A stretch of 64,000 nucleotides of DNA, taken from the NCBI RefSeq assembly GCF_035222375.1, contig NW_026946364.1, positions 992,001-1,056,000 on the forward strand. The letters are read 5' to 3'. Source of the DNA: Podospora pseudocomata (Eukaryota > Ascomycota > Sordariomycetes > Sordariales > Podosporaceae). A program made the translations under genes and the position numbers. Positions 1 to 10,797 of this stretch are shown one piece after another (positions within the stretch are counted from its first letter, which is position 1; every line of letters begins with the position of its first letter). The notes under the pieces are model-generated. The model did no database searches. It was given only the letters and a program-made list of their open reading frames with translations, and was not told where the DNA came from.

Positions 1-476
1 CTGATGTCACGAACCCTTACGAAACTATCCCATGTGGATGCGTCTACTGCTTTGTATGCTTGGCGACAAGAATCGAAAGGGAGGAAGGGGAAGGTTGGAA
101 CTGCTTGCGGTGCGGCGAGCTCGTCAAGGAGTGCAAGCCATGGAGTGGAGATGTGTTGGAGCCCGAGTCAAAATCACCAGCTCAGAAGACGGTTGTGTTT
201 GCAGATGATGTCAAGGATGCCTCCGACGATGAGCAGGAGAACTCGCAGGTCTTGGTCCAGCAAGAAGATGACGATGAATACCCAGAAGAGGAAGGTGAAG
301 AGGGAGGGGAGGAGGAGGAGGAGGAGGAGGAAGAGGGAAGTAGAAGTCTGGAAGACCTTCGGACAGAGTCAGCTAGCGAAGAATCCTCAGAACAGGAGGC
401 TGACTCTGAGGGTGACGAATCGGAAGACTATGAGGCGGAGGAGGAGGAGTTGGGAGCGGATCTTGATGAGGACTAG
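1..476 (+). CDS. PEX2: Peroxin-2 (PEX2), C-terminal part, cut by the window edge
   Basis: This is the 3' end of the gene for the peroxisomal RING ubiquitin ligase Pex2, which with Pex10 and Pex12 ubiquitinates the import receptor Pex5 at the peroxisomal membrane. The frame is open from base 3 and ends at TAG 474-476. It opens with a cysteine-rich RING segment containing NPYETIPCGCVYCFVCLA, followed by WNCLRCGELVKECKPW, the paired-cysteine pattern that closes Pex2 RING domains. After the RING comes an acidic tail with an uninterrupted Glu run encoded by a GAG/GAA repeat near 311-335. The membrane-embedded N-terminal part lies outside the window. An internal TTG at 60 is not a start, because the RING begins upstream of it. 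The family is seen in the sequence; its role is known from the family. Confidence 0.88.
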   Translation, partial: DVTNPYETIPCGCVYCFVCLATRIEREEGEGWNCLRCGELVKECKPWSGDVLEPESKSPAQKTVVFADDVKDASDDEQENSQVLVQQEDDDEYPEEEGEEGGEEEEEEEEEGSRSLEDLRTESASEESSEQEADSEGDESEDYEAEEEELGADLDED

Positions 477-1437
477 TATTGTAGTAAGTATAGCGTGTGT
501 GTTGTAAATAATGATGATACCTTAAATATGGAAGTGCTAAGTTGTGAACATGATAGATCAAAAACGTTTGCGGTGGAGGATAGAAGAAGAAAAAAGTATG
601 GCTACAAAAAGAATCGAATCTGGGTGTCCAGAGATTTCCAAAGATTAGAATGGGAGCATTGTAGGCCAACTCACGGTCACATCCGGTAAAAGGCAGGAAA
701 TGAGTGCGTTGCTGAGCTGGCCTGCTCCGACAGTCACCGCCAGAAAGTGGGCATATAACCCAACTCATGCTCTGCTGGCCGTGCTTTCCTTTCCTTGAGA
801 CGTGGTGCCCTCACCGACAACCGTTGACCTCATCATCAGCAGTGGCTTTCTCCACACGACTCGACCCCCACAGCAGTTGGGGAATCCCCGCAATTGGTGC
901 AGCGTTGCCTGCCCGGAAGCGAGGAAACAGGGGGTCTGCGGTAGATAACAAGCACCCCTGCCACATCTGGGCCGCGATAAGCACCACCACAGCCAACAGC
1001 CAGCCAGCGACCCAGGATTGGACCCCGAATCTCGCGTGACACAGGGCCAAAATTAACCAACAATTCATATGTAAAACAACAGAGGGCTGTGGTGACGGCA
1101 TTCTATGGCCAAAAATATAATCCTCCAAGGTGCTACCACTCGACGCGGGCGCGCTCGTTTTTCTGTTTCTAGACACCAAAAACGCTGCGACATCGCAAAC
1201 CTGCACCCAAGAAACCCCAATAAGTGGATTCTGAACAACTCATAGGCCCAACCAACCACCCACTTTACGCGCTTGTTGCGCTTCCAGTCCCTCTCCTCGA
1301 CAGTTCACGATACTAATCATCAGTCTTTGCAACGAATACGACATGCCTCTGTTATGACTGTGTCAGCGTCTATACCAGCAACAAAAATAGACCCCAAAAA
1401 CTTTATTATTTCACCAAGACCAAAAACCACCAAGTAG
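477..1437. other. Intergenic: PEX2 3' flank and promoter/leader of the 1438 gene
   Basis: No coding frame with recognisable protein features was seen. The right part, from about 1260, is C/A-rich like a fungal 5' leader, and an in-frame TAG lies directly before the ATG at 1438. Confidence 0.5.
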
Positions 1438-3746
1438 ATGGGAATATCCTCCAGCAAATCCCCACCACCACCACCCCCAGGCGGAGGTATAAGCGGGGCA
1501 AACTGGCATAACAGCAACCACTACCACTACAACAACTACCAAAGTAATAGTAATAACCGCTACGACGACAACAACAACAACCGGCGATTGCTCGGACCAA
1601 AACGACCCCGAGTAAAATCCCGGTCTTCCCTCCCAACCTCCCAAACACCAGTGGCCCAGCCCACTATGCCCTCCTTCTTCTCCTTCGAGCAAGGATCCGA
1701 ACGCACCCAAAACGTCCGCTTCTTCAACGGCGAATCCTCCCCTCTCCTCGGCCGGTTCCGCGCCGTTCCTCGACCAAACACCACCTTTGGCGGCCCTCAT
1801 AGGACGAACACGGGCGGTAGCATCAGTAGTATTGGTAGCGGTCCGACAGGCGGGAGGGCGAGGCACTACCACCCGCCACGAGGAGGAGCGCAGGCTGGGA
1901 TAATAAATGAGCCCGGGTGGAGGGGCAGTGTTCATGTGGGCTATGGGGCTATCGTAGCTGCTGAGGCCGAGGCGGAGGAGGAGGCCGGGGACGGGGATGA
2001 TGAGGCGGAGAGTGACTCGGATGATTCCCAGGGCCCGGGGTGGAGGAGGATGGGGAAGGGGACCAGGAGGTTGAGGAGGGTGATGAGACGGATGAGGGAT
2101 ACGTGGGTTGATCCCAAGGCGGGAGTGGTGAGGAGGCTGGTGGACGTTTGGTGGAGCAGATGGGCTGTGCTGGTGGTGCTACCTGCTAGTTTGGCTGTGG
2201 CATGGTGCGCGATACCATTCCCGCAGTACCCCCTCCCGTGGGACGACGACGACAACTCTGGAGTACCTGGGCAGGCCCCTAGCGGGAAGGTGCCCGGTCA
2301 CGGAGCAGCAAGGGTGCAGGTCAACTTTTGGTTCTTTTTGTTTGTCTACTACAGCTTCTACAACCTGACGGCCTTGATTTGGATCACCAAGGTTTTCAAC
2401 ATTTACAGCCTCAACTGGTGGCCGCAGTCTCTCGGCTTTCCTGTCACTGTCTCCGCCATCGCCATCCTGTCGCTTGCGGCGCCGCTACCGCTCTACCTGG
2501 TTCCTGAGGCGAGATGGCTGACGGCGCACAACACGGTGTGGATCTCGTGGACATTCTGCATCATGGCCATGCCCGTCGCTATCGCCTTTTTCATTCTCTT
2601 GACCAACGAGCGCCATCTTGGCCTCCGCCATTCTTTGTCAGAGACTCAACGCATCTTCACCTCATCCTGGTGGACGGGCGAGCGTGAAGACACCATTTCC
2701 AGGAGAGAAAGACGTCAGCGCGCTGCCCTGGACCCAAGCGCATTCGATCCTAACGCTGATCCTTCGCAAATCGGGTACAACGACGCTCGATACCAGCCCC
2801 GAGCGCGCAGGATAAGACGGCGGTGGTTACCGGCCAGCTTTGTCAGATTTGTCTGGTTCTGTCTCGCGTTGTTGATCGGCTTGCTGGCCTATGTTATTGG
2901 AGAGGCCTATGCCGAGATTTACCTCCGGACGCTGCCGCATAACAACTTGGAGACGATTGTGTATGTGTATGGCTGGATCTCGACCGTTCACCTGCTCGAC
3001 GGGTTGACGGGGTGGATTTTGGGCGGGCAGGAGGGGGAGAGGGTGGGGAGTTACCCCCTGAGTTGGATTTTCAAGCTGTAAGTTTTTTGTTGCGCTCCAT
3101 CCAATTTTCTTTTATTTTTTTATTTTTTTTGTGGTTGCGTGATACTGATACTTTTTTCTTTTTGGCTGTAAAAAGATACTTTATGCTCACGTACCAAACC
3201 TACGTCCGCGCCCTATACGCCCGCCTCCGCGATCCCAAACAGTTCATGTACCTCCAGATCCTGTCATCAACCAGCCTCATCGTCGTGACCCCCATCCTGA
3301 TGTCCCGCTCAGTCCACTGGGTGTTCTCCATCCTCGGACTAAACGGGCAGTCGTATGGCTCTTACCAAAAGATTTGCATACGCAACGTCTTCATCCGCTT
3401 CATGGCCGAGAACGCGTCCATGCTCGCCTTTTTGGGGAGCGTGGTGGTGTTGCACTTTGGGGCGAACAAGGATGTGTACCCGTACTTTTCGTTTGACGGC
3501 GCGGACGAGACGGAGCAGTACACATTTAACCTGACGTTCAAGGCGTCGAGCATCACTTGGGCGTGCGAGCTGGCGGCGAGCTTTGTCGTGGCGGGGCTGA
3601 TCAGGTTGATTTATGGGGTTAGTGTGGTGGTGGAGGGGAAGCTGGACTTTGCGGTTTGGCCGGAGCTGTTGCCGACGGCGGTGGCGGTGACGCTGCATGT
3701 GCTGCAGAATATGTTGTTTTCGATCGTGAGGTTGCAGTTTAGATGA
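1438..3746 (+). CDS. Uncharacterised multi-pass membrane protein, two exons
   Basis: Exons are 1438-3077 and 3176-3746. The intron has GTAAGT and AAAAAG ends and joins in phase 2, giving 736 residues. The start is fixed by an in-frame TAG just upstream. The N-terminus MGISSSKS fits the N-myristoylation pattern (Gly2, Ser6) and is followed by a Pro run. About 240 residues of low-complexity, probably cytosolic, sequence come next, with an acidic stretch and a basic stretch. Then come roughly ten hydrophobic segments, for example near residues 241-260, 297-317, 331-354, 368-388, 468-488 and 507-528, with four more in exon 2. A linker with two SxxxR-rich stretches separates two membrane halves. 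I do not recognise a named family; it looks like a conserved fungal membrane protein of unknown function. It ends 430 bases from the convergent SWIM gene. Confidence 0.85.
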
Positions 3747-4176
3747 GGGTGTGGGAGAAGGTGGGTTGGTTTATGAAAGTATGTGGATATGGCAAGAGTA
3801 ATTTTGTAAACGGATGAGTAAAAGAGTGTATGAACGGGTTGACGGTATGGGTTTGTTTATAAAGGGGGAGGGAAGTTTGGCTTGTTTTTTTCCGTGCACG
3901 GTTTGCATGATACCCCCCCCTTTTCTTTTTTACTTTTTCCTTTTTAGTTCTCTCGTTTTTGAGCATTTTCAAACAGAGTTGGAGCGCAAGTTATTCGTGA
4001 AGAGTATGAATAGTCATGAGGAGTATATATGAGAGATATGAGTTATGTATATATGACGAGCTAATAAATACTCTGTTGGTATAACACGGAGAGCCTGCTC
4101 CTTGGTCTTTGCAGTGTGTTGAAAAATATTGAACAAAAGAATTGAAGAAAAAGACAACCCGACCACAGAATAATGT
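3747..4176. other. Convergent intergenic region
   Basis: The shared 3' flank of two convergent genes. It is T-rich, with a C run at 3911-3919 followed by a T-rich tract. No gene is seen. Confidence 0.5.
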
Positions 4177-5919
4177 CTAGGCACCTCTAACCCTCTTCTT
4201 CTTTGACCCCCGCGGACTGTCCTGGGCATTTCCCAACGAGGCCGTCCGTTTCGAGCCTGCAGTCGCACCTCGAGTGCTCCCTCTCCCACGAGCGGCACCC
4301 CCTCTACCAGGCCGGGAAGAGCTAGGGAGCTCGGGTGTGAGAAACTGCGGACTGTTTGAGCCCCCAACTGGTGTCGTACGCTTTGGCCCTTCCTCCTCCG
4401 TAGGCGTTTGAACAAACAGCGGTGGTGGTGGTGGAACCTGAGGCTCGTCCATAGGAGGCGTCTGGCTCCTCCGCCTTGAACTCTCCCACGCATTGGCAGC
4501 ATGACCAACAGCCTTGTGGCTCCTCATCCGGGATATCAAGCCCCGCATGTTGGCGACATATGTCGTCGGAGCCCCATGACGGCCGAGCAACTCCATGATA
4601 CCCTCCAGCTCCTCAATGAACTGGCTCTGGTCGACGAGAAGCTCAAGGGCGCTGTACACAAAGCCCGTGTCGTGGTTTCCAACCAGACGCATAAAAAGAT
4701 TTCGATCGTCCGGTGTGTCGCCGCCGTGCGAGTCGACGTTTCGGCTGACGACTGCCTTTAGGATGCTCACGAGCGAGCGGGCTGCCGAGGCTCGGGCTGG
4801 TTCAGACAATGGATCCGATCCGCGAGAGACGAGCAGCTCGATTTTGCGGACACAGTGTTGGACCTGCGTAGCTGCCCAGTGGACATCGCGTGGACCTTCG
4901 ACAGTCTTTTCTTTCTGAGAACGAACCGAGGTGGCGGGTGTGTTTTGGAGAGAGGAGGAGTAGGTCTCGAGCTCGGAAAGAATTCGGGATACCCGCCGTT
5001 CCATGGCCCGGAAAGGCTCAACGGCTGGACCCGATGACTCCAACTCTGTCCGAACCCACTCAGAAAGCGAATGCGAGGACAAAAGGAGAGAAAAAAGGGT
5101 GGCCTCGAGGTCGCCACGACGTATTGGTGACGTGTAGTGTGAAGTCCCAAGATCTGGTCTGTAGGTGTCAAGCTCTTGGGGTTGCACACCAGCTAGTGCC
5201 GCAACCATCTCGCGAGCCTCTTGTATTCGTGAGCGCGATGGATCTGAGGTGTCGTTGTCTGGGTCAAAGATATCACAATGAAGGTCGTCGGCAAGAATGT
5301 CGAGGCGGATGCGAGAGATCTGGTCGAAAGGATCTTGAAGTTGCTCAGGATACCCATAGTCGGTGAGAGTAAGGCTGGCTTCAAGGTCGTGGTCGAAGAG
5401 GGCTTGTTTCGATATCCTGTCAAACAACCAGATAAGGTGTTTGCAGGGTTTTTGGTTCCGGTATCTGGCGTCGGGGCACTCGCAGCGAGGTGTTGAGTAC
5501 GTCTTGCTGTTTTTTGAGCCAATTCGAATAGAGCATGGTACCGTTTCCTGCATCTGGAATGCGTAGAAGAAGCCACCCTCGGCGTCATCTTCCTCTTTTA
5601 TGCCGCACAACTCTAGAGATATCTGTGGTGGTCCCGGTGTCGAGACCTGATGGTATAGTCCTCGAACCATCTGCTGGGTTTTGTGCGGTAGTTGTGAGAT
5701 ATCATATCTGAAACCACCCGGTGATGATATCACACCTCGGTCGCTGTCATCATCATCTTCCTCCTCGTCCTCCTCCCACTCATTTGTGTCGTCATGTCGT
5801 TCGGATCCGGACATGGAGGGGCTCGTCCTCGGTGATTGAGTCGGAAATCTGGCCTGTGCCATTGTTGGTGTACCTTCGAGAGAAAGCATGTTCATGCCCG
5901 TAGTGGGGGAGATGGACAT
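4177..5919 (-). CDS. SWIM-type zinc-finger protein, single exon
   Basis: An uninterrupted frame of 580 residues running from ATG 5919-5917 to TAG 4179-4177. Near residues 144-160 it holds CECPDARYRNQKPCKH, the CxCx(n)CxH pattern of the SWIM zinc finger, a DNA- or protein-binding module. The N-terminal 70 residues are low-complexity with an acidic run (EEDEEEDDDDSD). The middle is predicted helical. The C-terminal third is Pro/Ser/Arg-rich with an RGRG-type basic patch and a KKKR ending that could act as a nuclear signal. Apart from the SWIM motif I do not recognise the protein. It does not look like the short Shu2/Sws1 recombination proteins, which lack these long flanks. Function unknown; a nuclear role is inference. 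Confidence 0.82.
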   Translation of the reverse strand: MSISPTTGMNMLSLEGTPTMAQARFPTQSPRTSPSMSGSERHDDTNEWEEDEEEDDDDSDRGVISSPGGFRYDISQLPHKTQQMVRGLYHQVSTPGPPQISLELCGIKEEDDAEGGFFYAFQMQETVPCSIRIGSKNSKTYSTPRCECPDARYRNQKPCKHLIWLFDRISKQALFDHDLEASLTLTDYGYPEQLQDPFDQISRIRLDILADDLHCDIFDPDNDTSDPSRSRIQEAREMVAALAGVQPQELDTYRPDLGTSHYTSPIRRGDLEATLFSLLLSSHSLSEWVRTELESSGPAVEPFRAMERRVSRILSELETYSSSLQNTPATSVRSQKEKTVEGPRDVHWAATQVQHCVRKIELLVSRGSDPLSEPARASAARSLVSILKAVVSRNVDSHGGDTPDDRNLFMRLVGNHDTGFVYSALELLVDQSQFIEELEGIMELLGRHGAPTTYVANMRGLISRMRSHKAVGHAANAWESSRRRSQTPPMDEPQVPPPPPLFVQTPTEEEGPKRTTPVGGSNSPQFLTPELPSSSRPGRGGAARGRGSTRGATAGSKRTASLGNAQDSPRGSKKKRVRGA

Positions 5920-8900
5920 TGAAAGCAGTCAAGCTAAGAAAGAAAGGCAGAACACGGAGTGATGATGTGTGTCAAACCGGGCCAGAAACATCAGAGCAGC
6001 GTGTGATGTCACAGCAACCGGGAAGGAACTTCTTTATGTGATTGGCAAAGGGGCTGAGGTAGTAGCGTCGACGACGATAGTCATGGTGATGAAGAGCCCA
6101 TACATGCGGCCCAGTGCTCCGCTGGGATTTGACTGTGGACCGGATCGACAGACGCACAAAAGGATAGGACAGGCCGCCAGCGAGATAATGACAAGATAGC
6201 CGCGAGGACAGAAAGGGGAAGGCCAACTAGGTCTCGGGAGGGGAGGGCAGGACACTTCTTTTCATGGACACCGAGCCCCGAGCCGAATGCTTGTTGGAAG
6301 TGAGTCGTCCATGGTCATAGATCCAAGGAATGTAACTTGTCCCAGCATTCTCGGGTCGGGCCCCTATTTTGCAGCAACTCGCATGTACCCGTCATTGCTA
6401 ACCCCCATGGAGGCGGGGATGTAAATCGCACCAGGCAGCCTTCCCTGCTAGCCGAAGGCCAGAGTACGAGCGAGACACAAAGAATACGGGACTGTTGGAA
6501 GCAAAAGCCAAGTGATTGCTTAGCATCGCTGCGGCTTAGATTTCGCTAGAAAACTGATGAAACCTCAAGATCGGGTGAAGCTATATTCGGGAAGGAGTCT
6601 GACGGATTCCATCTCAAGTTGTCAAGCGGGAAGAGAGCCCAAGGATCCGGCAGTTGGAGGGGCCTGTCGCAAGCTGGGTCAAACTCGATGATACCATGTG
6701 TGTCAGTGATGGACAAACGTGCCAAAGGGCAGCTTTCCAGTCGTCTGCTCGGCTGCTGTTTGTGGCTTCACTGCAGGAAAGGAGTCGAAGGATGGATGGT
6801 GTGGGAGTTGATGGTGCCAAGACAGGCCCCCAAGGCCCACAAGGCCTGATTCTGGGCCGCGTTGAGTGGCTCGTGCCTCAGCCACGCCTTCTCTTACACC
6901 CCATTGGTTGGAATTAGCGGATGTATCGTCAGCCCTGTGACCCCTGTTCTACTGTTTCTCTCAAGCCCCAAAGCCACAACCTTTTGATGTTGGTCCGTCC
7001 TCCGAACGAACTGCCCGGTACTCCTACAATGCAAATCAGCCTTGCCTTGCCAATTGCGACAAGTCTTCTTATCGATTACAAGAGCACCTATTATGCGGCC
7101 GCTTTTCCCGGCCCTCCTCAACCGTCCCATCGCCGTTTGGACTTAGCATTTATCGCCAGGCCTCTCGATCTTGCGATCTTCACCCATCCACTCCAAGCCC
7201 CCTTTCCCACATGATAGCGCCAACAGACTTCTGGAATATTGTACATGTCACGTCACCACTGTTCCAGTCCAAGAATGGCGCACGCAGACGACTGGGATCA
7301 GGTGACTTACCACCTCGCTTGCCGTCGATTCATGTCAACACTTCCCAGCCATTTCAAGTTCTCCGCGTTTCCCGAGGCGCCCCTTCATCCCGAGAATGCT
7401 TCGCCTCAAAGAACCGACTAACGCAAAAAGAATAGGGTAAACTTATTAACACAGTAAAAACGATCAGCCTTGGATCCGTTCGTCCACTGTGTCGGCAGCA
7501 CCGTGGTGAGGGTGGTTTACTTGAGGCCATCTTCACATGTCGAGGCATCCCATATTGCCCCTGGGTCAGGTAATGAGCAATATTGGGACATATCATCAAT
7601 GACGGGTTCTAGCCAATGAATTCATATCATCAACATCTTCCAGAAGAGAGCGGTTACGCTCGCCTATCGCGTCAAGGCCGGCCTCAAACACCGGCCTTAA
7701 AACCGGCCTTCAGGGCCAACATCTAGCTCCATCGGGCCGTTATCTCCCCACAACTCCCGCTTCCCTGGAGATCACTAGAAAATGAGCTGAAGTTTGAAAT
7801 TTTCATTTATATCCAATCATAGTCTACGGCGAGCACTACCGGCGGCGTGCCCCTTTCGGTTGTAATTGACGCGAGTCATCGCCAAGTCTGCGCCGCAGGA
7901 GCTGTCTGCACCTGGAAAAGGAGTCAAATGAAACCCCGGGGACTCCACGATGTTCTTGATTGTAAGAGGATACCACCGCCTTGGGACAAGAGATTACACC
8001 TTGCTGGCAAGCAGCTTTTGTCGGCCGCTGCAAATCAACCCCTGAGTCCATCGGAGAAGCTCTGCCGGTCTCTCCAAGCTTCATAGACAGTGCCCAACTT
8101 CATACGAATCAACCAAGGCTTAGGAATCCACACGTAAAATATTTGCTTGCTAACCATGTGGTTGAACGGCAACAAACATACGTTCGATTTCCAAGATATT
8201 GCTCCTGTGCCTCACGGGAGCGCCCGGGAGTCCGAGACAGTTGTGAAGGCACCCGACTGGTCGTACCCCGCCCGTAGGGCTGATGATATCACTGCATTTC
8301 ATGTCCTTCCTGCAAGGTTCGTGTTGTGCTCCCTTCATGCAGATATCAGAGCTTCCCGCAATTCTCGAAGTCTCCGATCCGCTCAGGACTGCAAGCGCTT
8401 ACCCCCTTATCAGTCAGTTCACGGGGGATCACCGGAAACAAAGAATGAAATCTTCACGTCATCAAGGGTCTCAAACAACTCGATAGCAACCAACAGACCC
8501 GAACCGATATGTCACTCGGTTTGATCAACCAAAAGTTTGATCCCGAGGTGCGGTGACAGAACCACCAGCCTTGACAAGCAAAGTATGTTTGTCACTGGCC
8601 GGCTCGCCTGTCAAAAGAACAATTTGTCACACGTAGTTGACATACCTGACAAGGTCAGGATTCAGCCTTGCAAGTCCCTTTTGGGAAGGCTACATCTGAT
8701 TGGTTAGCGCCGGACATGCCCGGCTTTTTCGGGAGATGTACATTCGGGGGAAGGACACATGCGACCAGACCCGGGGATATGGTAACGGAGGGCCGAGAAG
8801 TGTAAACACCACCTCCCCGACTGCCCGATTCAACGAAACTTTTTATATAGCTATTCTTGTCGTGTGGTTTGCTCCGCCTCGTGATCATAGGCGGCCGATG

Positions 8901-10797
8901 GTGATGCAGGAGAATGTGACTATTCTCATCAGGTTGTCGATGTCCCGGCCGAGAGGAGGATATTTGACACCCTACAGTGCTTCGGCATGTCCGTTGTAGT
9001 GAAACCGCAACACCCAGGAGGGAGTCCATGCTCATTCTATTCTGTAATGTATTTGGGCTTCATTGGGTCATTGCTACCTAGCCCAATTCATCACCCTGGT
9101 CACTGGCCGATGCGTTCACCAACTAGGTGGTTACCAAGGATACAGCTCTCCCAGATACACTCATCAGTAACCAATTTGATACATGCACCATCACCCTCTC
9201 ATCACACCGCACAGGCAGAAGCACCGTACCAGGGAACTAAGTAGGCCACCTCACTCACCTCCGCTCTAGACCAACACGACTCACACACCACCGCTCACCA
9301 AAAGATACTTCGGTTGAGCAGAAAGATATACACTCTCATATTAGCTTCCTTATCAACAACAAATCCAATCCAACCACCACACCAATCCCCCCCTCCCCGA
9401 TCACACCGAGAAGTGCCCATCTATCATGTACTCACCTCACCGCTGACCTTGCTGTCACCAGACAGACCATCGCTCCTTTTGATCACCGATTCCCCCTCCT
9501 CACCCTCCCATCCCAAACAGGCACCCACCGCGACCCCTTTCTAACCTGCTCCATTTCATTTTCACATCAGGATGTATTCCAACACATGTCTCTTTAATCA
9601 TAGACTCTCTTTGACAATAATATCTCCTGAGGCATAGAATCTCCTCAGGTCCAAAGTCAGGTGGTTTAAGTCATGGAGAGAAAGGTGCCGAGTAGATAGC
9701 CTGCTCCATAAGCAACGGATCAAAGAACCCAACCTAGACGAGGAATCTTTAGCTGCTTTTCACGTCAGACTTACCGCGACGAATGAGGCTCATGGGTGTT
9801 TACGTTCAAAGAACAGAACTTCCCGGAACACCACATTGGCCATTGCATTGCCACCAGATACCCCTAGAGAGAGCTGAGAGAGCCTAGCCATTGTAATGAA
9901 GCCATGCTGCTGGACCAGAGCTTTGACCAAAGCTCGTGTCACAGGATGAAAAGAACTCTGAGCTGCTTCTTGATAAACAAGTTGACCATTCACAGACACA
10001 CAGTTCATCAAAAGCATAAAAGTCAGTAGTAGTAATACTCCAATTGCTACCTCTTGCACCCCCCCTCCCCGCCCCCCTTTACCCCCCTTAATCCCTACAG
10101 CATATCCCAAATGCCTCTTACAAGAGTAATCTCCACATATATGCAAACAATAAACCCAACCCAACCCAACCAAAACAGTGTACCTTACACTTCAACAGAA
10201 AACCCCCCTCCCTCCCTCCCTTTCCTTCCAAGCTCAAGAAACCCAAGCCCATTATATAACCCCCCTTTCCCAGTCCCGTAAACGCCAGAAACCTCTCCTT
10301 CATCAACCAGCATAGCAAGAACCCCCCCTAAAAACCCCTTGCCCGTCCTCCCACAAGCGAATCACCGCCATAGGCGAGAGAAGATACGATACCTAAAACA
10401 ACAAGGCACAAAAGGGCAGGAGAGCCCCAATCCACTGCAAATCCAGAGTCGAGAGAAGTATAAAAAACAAACAACCCGCTTTCCCATCAATCCCAATTCA
10501 CACAGCCCACCCAACACTCCCCGCCCACCAAACAAACCCAGATTTTTCTAAAACTCAACAACACCCAAGCTCTCTCTTGCCCCGCTAAACTAAACAGAAC
10601 CAAATGCATGCCCAGTGTCGCAAAGTCAAAGTCGTGCCATGCTAGTTGAATGATAAATTGAAAAAGAACGCAGAGAAAACCTTGTGTGGTGGGTTGGTTG
10701 TGCAGCAGTGCCATGTCGTCATCGTCAAAAAGTCGTCATCAAGAGTCGTTACAGTCAGTCGTACATTAGTCAACCAGTCAAACGAAAAAGCCCATTA
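5920..10797. other. 4.9 kb gene-poor region between the SWIM gene and CDC14
   Basis: It holds the promoter of the SWIM gene (left) and the 3' flank of CDC14 (right). Reading frames of up to about 130 codons occur on both strands but overlap one another and show no domain, bias or splice-linked continuation that I can support. The stretch from about 9240 to 10560 is C/A-rich on the plus strand with long C runs. It contains the inverted repeat listed at 7674-7710. No tRNA or transposon signature was found by eye. Confidence 0.45.
7674..7710. repeat. AAGGCCGG / CCGGCCTT inverted and direct repeat
   Basis: AAGGCCGG (7674-7681) is followed by its exact reverse complement CCGGCCTT (7691-7698) after a 9-base loop, and CCGGCCTT occurs again at 7703-7710. 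This allows an 8-bp GC-rich hairpin, or three copies of a CGG/CCG-type site such as zinc-cluster regulators bind. Its function is unknown. Confidence 0.6.

Noticed and set aside
9790-10173. 127-codon minus frame with a hydrophobic segment
   Set aside because: The start region is a G-rich complement of C runs. No domain, splice continuation or leader supports it.
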